Below are positions 6,167 through 9,977 of a DNA stretch of 9,977 nt, piece after piece. The notes below the pieces were generated by a model. It saw only the letters and a program-made list of their open reading frames with translations, was not told where the DNA came from and made no database searches. The position numbers and the translations under genes were made by a program. Position 1 is the first letter of the stretch. Each line of letters opens with the position of its first letter. The DNA is from JAQUGA01 sp964521105 (GTDB lineage: Bacteria > Bacteroidota > Bacteroidia > Bacteroidales > WCHB1-69). The stretch covers positions 1 to 9,977 of the forward strand of contig CAZFPO010000108.1 of the NCBI GenBank assembly GCA_964521105.1. Reading direction: 5' to 3'.

Positions 6167-6964
6167 ATGAATATAAAATTATCACAAAAGCAAATTGGTC
6201 ATAGAATTGCCGAACTTCGTAAGATGAAAGGGCTGTCGCAGGAAAATTTGGCTAAAAGTGTCAAAATATCCCGACCCTCTTTGGCTCAAATTGAGTTGGG
6301 CAATAGAAGTATTGACATTTTAGAACTACAAGAAATTTCAAAGGTATTAGGATTTTCTTTAGATGATTTTATGTCTATGAATTTCTCTACTAATAAAGAG
6401 ATTAAAACCGAAGAAGAAAAAAAGATAAGCAAAGACAATGAACGCATATCCAAACCAAGGTTGCAAATCAGCAAGTTCAAAAATATCTTACTATATATCC
6501 TTGAACGTTGTGCAGGCAAGCCAAATGTTGGCGAAACTGTACTATACAAACTGCTCTATTTCTCCGACTTTAATTATTATGAATTGTACGAGGAACAATT
6601 AACAGGAGCTTTATACCGAAAATTACCTTTTGGTCCTGTTCCTCAGAAGTTTGATACAATCATTAACCAAATGATTGAAAAGGGACAAGTCCAAAGAGTC
6701 AAAACTGAGTATCACGGATATACTCAAACTCGTTATTTGCCATTAGAGAAAGCCGACTTATCGACATTAAAAGCCAGTGAAAAAGATGTCATCGACAAGG
6801 TTATTGAACAAATGAGCGACTGGAGTGCATCGATGATTAGCGAATACTCACATAAAGATTTACCATGGGAAGTTACTGATGAAGGAAAGAATATTAGCTA
6901 TGAACTGGTTTTTTACAGAGAATTACCTTACTCTGTAAGAGTATACAATGAAGAATTTGAATAA
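6167..6964 (+). CDS. Panacea-type antitoxin: XRE HTH fused to a DUF4065 (SocA-like) domain
   Basis: 265 residues from the ATG at 6167. The in-frame ATG at 6107 would add 20 residues but lies inside the promoter. Residues about 8-65 form an XRE/Cro HTH (GHRIAELRKMKGLSQENLAK, then ISRPSLAQIELGNRSID), which should bind DNA. A charged linker (about 75-100, rich in K/E) leads to the Panacea/DUF4065 domain (about 103-245) with its hallmarks VLYKLLYFSDFNYY (125-138), GALYRKLPFGPVP (147-159) and SHKDLPWEVT (228-237). Panacea domains are known antitoxin modules that neutralise many unrelated toxin folds by direct binding; the related SocA is a proteolytic adaptor. The stop is followed two bases later by the toxin ATG, giving antitoxin-first order with translational coupling. 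Likely both antitoxin and operon repressor in the cytoplasm. Classification is confident; the exact toxin partnership is inferred from adjacency. Confidence 0.9.
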   Translation: MNIKLSQKQIGHRIAELRKMKGLSQENLAKSVKISRPSLAQIELGNRSIDILELQEISKVLGFSLDDFMSMNFSTNKEIKTEEEKKISKDNERISKPRLQISKFKNILLYILERCAGKPNVGETVLYKLLYFSDFNYYELYEEQLTGALYRKLPFGPVPQKFDTIINQMIEKGQVQRVKTEYHGYTQTRYLPLEKADLSTLKASEKDVIDKVIEQMSDWSASMISEYSHKDLPWEVTDEGKNISYELVFYRELPYSVRVYNEEFE

Positions 6965-6966
6965 GT

Positions 6967-7311
6967 ATGGAATTTTATCAATTAGCTGAATTCGAAAAAG
7001 ATTTAAAAACCTTGCTTAAAAAATACCGTACTTTAAACGACGATTTGTCGGAAGTTAAAACCATTCTTAAAAAACGACCTGATGAAAGACCACCATTTAG
7101 TTTTCGGATTGATAATCTGAGTTTGAAAACATGCATCATTAAAGTAAAAAAAATTGCTTGCAAAGCTTTAAAAGGCAAAGGAGTTAATTCGGGATTAAGA
7201 TTGATTTATGCATATTTTCCTGATGACCAAAAAATAACCTTCATTCAATTGTATCATAAAAACGACAAGGAAAAAGAAGATAGGAATAGAATTACAGATA
7301 ATTTTAAATAG
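6967..7311 (+). CDS. RelE/ParE-superfamily toxin paired with the Panacea antitoxin
   Basis: 114 residues, the usual length for this fold. The N-terminal helical part (FEKDLKTLLKKYRTLNDDL, about 9-27) is followed by a beta-rich core (IIKVKKIACKALKGKG, 57-72; GLRLIYAYFPDDQKITFIQLY, 76-96). The tail KNDKEKEDRNRITDNF fits the R-[IVL]-Y-x-x-x-...-I-Y-x-K-x-x-x-E-x pattern of RelE/HigB/ParE proteins. RelE and HigB members are mostly ribosome-dependent mRNA interferases and ParE members act on gyrase. Which applies here cannot be settled, although the many Lys/Arg and the KxDK tail lean towards the mRNase type. It starts two bases after the antitoxin stop and has no own promoter. The 153 bases after it, up to the convergent DUF4301 gene, contain no further gene and no convincing terminator, only an eight-T run at 7336-7343. 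Confidence 0.8.
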   Translation: MEFYQLAEFEKDLKTLLKKYRTLNDDLSEVKTILKKRPDERPPFSFRIDNLSLKTCIIKVKKIACKALKGKGVNSGLRLIYAYFPDDQKITFIQLYHKNDKEKEDRNRITDNFK

Positions 7312-7464
7312 TTAAAATAATCACAAATATATATGTTTTTTTTATAAACTTGATTAAAACAGAATAGGTTTGCTTCTGATTTAGATGCACTATTTTGTCA
7401 GGTTACTCGAAAGATTATCATATTCAGAAATGCAAAAATATTTTTCCAAGCAGCTCATCGTTGA

Positions 7465-9003
7465 TTACGAAATATGTTCATTCCGTATTAAATCGTTAAT
7501 TGTTTTCACAGGATTAAATGTTATTATTGGTACTTCCACAAATATTGTAATCCATTTATCCATTGCACCATTCCATAATCCTGGAAGTTCCATCGCTTTT
7601 AAATCTCTTCCATCTTTTGATTTAATAGAAATAAAACCAGTTTCTGGATTAACAAAATCAAATAAATTAAACTTCTCTCCTTTATAATTTTTAATACCAC
7701 AAACTAAATCTACCGGATTAAAATGAGTAGATTGCACCATAATCCTTTGTTGTTTATTATTTTGTATATCAATTTGCGAGGACTCCACAATTTGAAGTCT
7801 GTTTAAACCAGTTTTAGTATCCTTTACCCAAAACGGTCCACCACCAGGTTCTCCTTCGTTTTTAACCATGCCACAAACTCGCATTGGACGGTTCATTATA
7901 TCAATCAAGACTGCAATTTTACCTTCTAATTCCATTTCTGGGTAAGGTTTTGGCAAGGTCATCAATAATTCATCTTTGATAAAAAGTTCAGTTTCTTTTA
8001 TTGTTTTGTCTTTAACTTTTGATTCATTTAATGACTTTAAAAGCTGAAACGACTTATTTTGCAAATTCATTAAGTATGACGCAATAACTTTTTTATATAA
8101 AACGGTGGTTTCTTTAATCCTGTCTGGAACCACATTATCAATATTTTTTATAAATACGATATCAGCATCTATATCATTTAAGTTCGATAACAAAGCACCA
8201 TGCCCAGCAGGTCTGAAAACTAAATTATGATTTTTATCTTTAAACGGCTTGTTTTGTAAATCAACTGCAATTGTATCTGTTTCGGGTTTTTGACAAGAAA
8301 ACTCAATTTGAAATTTCACATTAAATTTTTTTTCATATACCGATTTAATTTTTTTTACTAGAGCTTCAAATCCAGTTTGATGTTCGGGCGAAACAGTAAA
8401 ATGAATTCTCACATTATTATCCGTCATTTTTCCATACAAAGCCCCTTCTACCATATGCTCCTGTAAAGCTGTTCTATTGTATTCTTCGTATTTATGAAAT
8501 AAAATTAGAGCTTTAGGTAAGTTTGAATAATTTAGTCCTTTATCGGTTAACAAGTAGTCAATAATTGTAATAAACTGCTTTTCTTCAATTAATTTTTCAA
8601 TTTTCAAACCATCTTTTTGCATTTTTTTCTTTAATTCATCAAAGAATGCAAATTGTTTAATATGTTTAAAAAAGTTGAACCCAAACTGTAATTTTTCATC
8701 ATTAACCTCACAATTTTCCGAAAAGTTATCTTTAAACAAATACAAATCCTTAAACATACGCGTTGCTGCTCCCGAGGCTGGTACAAATTTAATCAACTTT
8801 TTGCCTACGATTAATTCGTCATAATCAGAAAATAATTTTTTGGCACCTTGGGTAGTAAACGATTCGATGCCATCATTTAAGGTAGCTGGGCGTGCAAGAT
8901 TTACATAAGGAAACCCTTGTTCAAACTGCTTAATTTGATGCTCTACTGACTCTCTCGTTAAACCTTTTTGTTCAATTTCGGCAATTTCTTTTTTTGCAAA
9001 CAT
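7465..9003 (-). CDS. DUF4301 family protein, probable nucleotidyltransferase-fold enzyme
   Basis: 512 residues, about the family's full length, soluble, with no signal peptide. DUF4301 is widespread in Bacteroidota and, as far as I know, uncharacterised. Visible conserved blocks are KFVPASGAATRMFKDL (72-87), PKALILFHKYEEY (163-175), VRIHFTVSPEHQTGFEALV (198-216), FRPAGHGALLSNLNDIDADI (263-282) then VFIKNIDNVVPD (283-294), and RVCGMVKNEGEPGGGPFW (375-392). The first resembles the Gly-rich GxGTRM nucleotide-binding loop of sugar-nucleotide pyrophosphorylases. The P-x-GHG-x-L then IDN pattern resembles the substrate loop and metal-binding Asp of UDP-sugar/UDP-GlcNAc pyrophosphorylases, so a GT-A-like nucleotidyltransferase is my inference. 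Alternative: a degenerate family member without catalysis. It lies downstream of rny on the same strand but is separated from it by a hairpin terminator, so probably has its own promoter. No Shine-Dalgarno is seen; the start is the first ATG after the putative promoter. Confidence 0.9.
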   Translation of the reverse strand: MFAKKEIAEIEQKGLTRESVEHQIKQFEQGFPYVNLARPATLNDGIESFTTQGAKKLFSDYDELIVGKKLIKFVPASGAATRMFKDLYLFKDNFSENCEVNDEKLQFGFNFFKHIKQFAFFDELKKKMQKDGLKIEKLIEEKQFITIIDYLLTDKGLNYSNLPKALILFHKYEEYNRTALQEHMVEGALYGKMTDNNVRIHFTVSPEHQTGFEALVKKIKSVYEKKFNVKFQIEFSCQKPETDTIAVDLQNKPFKDKNHNLVFRPAGHGALLSNLNDIDADIVFIKNIDNVVPDRIKETTVLYKKVIASYLMNLQNKSFQLLKSLNESKVKDKTIKETELFIKDELLMTLPKPYPEMELEGKIAVLIDIMNRPMRVCGMVKNEGEPGGGPFWVKDTKTGLNRLQIVESSQIDIQNNKQQRIMVQSTHFNPVDLVCGIKNYKGEKFNLFDFVNPETGFISIKSKDGRDLKAMELPGLWNGAMDKWITIFVEVPIITFNPVKTINDLIRNEHIS

Positions 9004-9061
9004 TAAAGATGTATTTGTTTATAATTCTCTAAATAAACTTCCTTATCGGTTCATTACCAAA

Positions 9062-9069
9062 CAAAAATA
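9062..9069 (-). promoter_or_regulatory. Possible -7 element for the DUF4301 gene
   Basis: TATTTTTG on the minus strand matches TAnnTTTG and lies between the rny terminator and the DUF4301 start, giving a leader of about 50 bases. No TTG is seen at the -33 distance, and the region is very T-rich, so the match may be chance. Confidence 0.35.
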
Positions 9070-9101
9070 ACAAAATTTTGGACATTCTTTTCATTACAGA
9101 A

Positions 9102-9134
9102 AAAAAGTACGTAAAATTAATATACGTACTTTTT
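9102..9134 (-). terminator. Rho-independent terminator of rny
   Basis: AAAAAGTACGTA (9102-9113) and TACGTACTTTTT (9123-9134) form a perfect 12-bp stem with a nine-base loop, 32 bases after the rny stop. Reading on the minus strand the stem runs into seven Ts. The symmetrical A/T flanks would let it work in both directions. It separates rny from the downstream DUF4301 gene. Confidence 0.8.
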
Positions 9135-9165
9135 AAGATTTTTATTTTAACAGCTTATGATTAAC

Positions 9166-9977
9166 CTATTTAGCATAATTTACAGCACGTGTTTCTCTGA
9201 TAACTGTAATTTTTATTTGTCCAGGATAAGTCATTTCGTTTTGAATTTTTTTAGATAAATCCAACGAAATTTTATCGGCTTCTGCGTCGCTAATTTTATC
9301 GGCACCAACAATCACCCTTAACTCTCGTCCGGCTTGAATAGCATAAGTTTTCATAACGCCAGGATAAGATAGAGCCATATCTTCAAGGTTGTTTAATCTG
9401 CGGATGTACGCTTCCACAACTTCCCTACGAGCCCCAGGTCGTGCACCCGATATGGCATCGCAAACCTGAATAATTGGAGCAAATAGTGATTCCATTTCCA
9501 CTTCATCGTGATGTGCACCAATCGCATTAATAACTTCGGTTTTTTCTTTAAATTTTTCGGCTAATTGCATTCCTAAAATTGCGTGTGGTAATTCGGGTTC
9601 ATTATCGGGCACTTTTCCTATATCATGTAATAAACCAGCTCTTTTTGCAATTTTTGGATTTAATCCAAGTTCCGATGCCATTGTTGCACATAAATTTGCA
9701 ACTTCTTTTGAGTGCTGTAATAAATTTTGTCCATAACTCGAACGATATCTCATTTTACCAATCATTCTAATCAATTCGGGGTGCATACCATGTATACCTA
9801 AATCAATGGTAGTACGTTTTCCAATTTCGACAATTTCAAGTTCAATCTGTTTTTTTGTTTTTGCTACAACTTCTTCTATTCGAGCTGGGTGAATTCGCCC
9901 ATCGGTAACTAATTTATGTAACGATAAACGAGCAATCTCGCGACGAACTGGGTCGAAACTTGATAATAAAATAGCAT
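9166..9977 (-). CDS. rny: Ribonuclease Y, C-terminal 269 residues (5' end beyond the window)
   Basis: The reading frame stays open to the right edge, so the gene is cut there; the window holds the last 269 residues and the true stop. At the left of the fragment AILLSSFDPVRREIARLSLH corresponds to the end of the KH RNA-binding domain, followed by KLVTDGRIHPARIEEVV. Next comes the HD domain: HGMHPELI, RYRSSYGQNLLQHSKEVA, LLHDIGK with the catalytic His-Asp pair (residues 117-118 of the fragment), and AIGAHHDE. The end GQIKITVIRETRAVNYAK matches the family C-terminus closely. RNase Y is a membrane-anchored endoribonuclease that initiates mRNA decay; the anchor and coiled coil lie outside the window. 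The internal ATG at 9786 is not the start. A hairpin terminator follows. Confidence 0.97.
   Translation of the reverse strand, partial: AILLSSFDPVRREIARLSLHKLVTDGRIHPARIEEVVAKTKKQIELEIVEIGKRTTIDLGIHGMHPELIRMIGKMRYRSSYGQNLLQHSKEVANLCATMASELGLNPKIAKRAGLLHDIGKVPDNEPELPHAILGMQLAEKFKEKTEVINAIGAHHDEVEMESLFAPIIQVCDAISGARPGARREVVEAYIRRLNNLEDMALSYPGVMKTYAIQAGRELRVIVGADKISDAEADKISLDLSKKIQNEMTYPGQIKITVIRETRAVNYAK

Noticed and set aside
7323..7343. Terminator after the toxin gene
   Set aside because: An eight-T run is present, but the preceding ATATAT stretch forms no stable stem; the outer ACA/TGT pairs are interrupted by mismatches.
7385..7687. 100-residue plus-strand ORF
   Set aside because: Most of it is antisense to the conserved C-terminus of the DUF4301 gene. 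The roughly 27 residues outside that overlap match nothing I recognise.

Overview
The window is AT-rich chromosomal DNA from a member of the Bacteroidota. Three things point there: a secreted protein with a type IX secretion (T9SS) type A sorting domain, several promoters of the phylum-specific TAnnTTTG (-7) type, and a run of families typical of the phylum (a SusC/TonB-type receptor, DUF4301, Bacteroidota RNase Y). Most starts lack a Shine-Dalgarno sequence, as is usual there. The class cannot be fixed from this piece.

Layout. Positions 40-3129 hold four minus-strand genes in two close pairs. The upstream pair is a small T9SS-sorted protein (2641-3129) followed 13 bases later by a secreted tail-fibre-repeat protein (1716-2627). 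The second pair is a 101-residue membrane-anchored coiled-coil protein (1235-1540) followed one base later by an exported MORN-like repeat protein (40-1233). A 255-base divergent region (3130-3384) carries a good minus-strand promoter and, on the plus strand, a -7 box inside an inverted repeat that reaches the start codon of a TonB-dependent outer-membrane receptor (3385-5700).

A roughly 400-base gap (5701-6106) contains no gene. It holds an 89-base stretch without G, a short heptamer repeat and 3.9 copies of a 33-base tandem repeat. After it comes a two-gene type II toxin-antitoxin operon. Its antitoxin has an HTH plus a Panacea/SocA-like (DUF4065) domain (6167-6964), and its RelE/ParE-fold toxin starts two bases later (6967-7311). 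The operon has its own near-consensus promoter with palindromes around it. That promoter places the antitoxin start at 6167 and not at the upstream ATG at 6107.

The right side is housekeeping-like and on the minus strand. A complete DUF4301 protein (7465-9003) shows motifs resembling nucleotide-sugar pyrophosphorylases. It is followed by a perfect 12-bp hairpin terminator (9102-9134) and the 3' two-thirds or so of the RNase Y gene (9166-9977), which runs off the right edge.

How the parts fit: the receptor and the four left-hand genes are envelope or surface functions. The toxin-antitoxin module with its repeats looks like an accessory insertion between the receptor and the conserved DUF4301/rny block. 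No clearly new multi-gene system is evident. The points most worth a second look are the panAT-like module with its repeat-rich upstream region, the DUF4301 motif reading, the receptor's start-codon palindrome, and the uncharacterised membrane/MORN pair.
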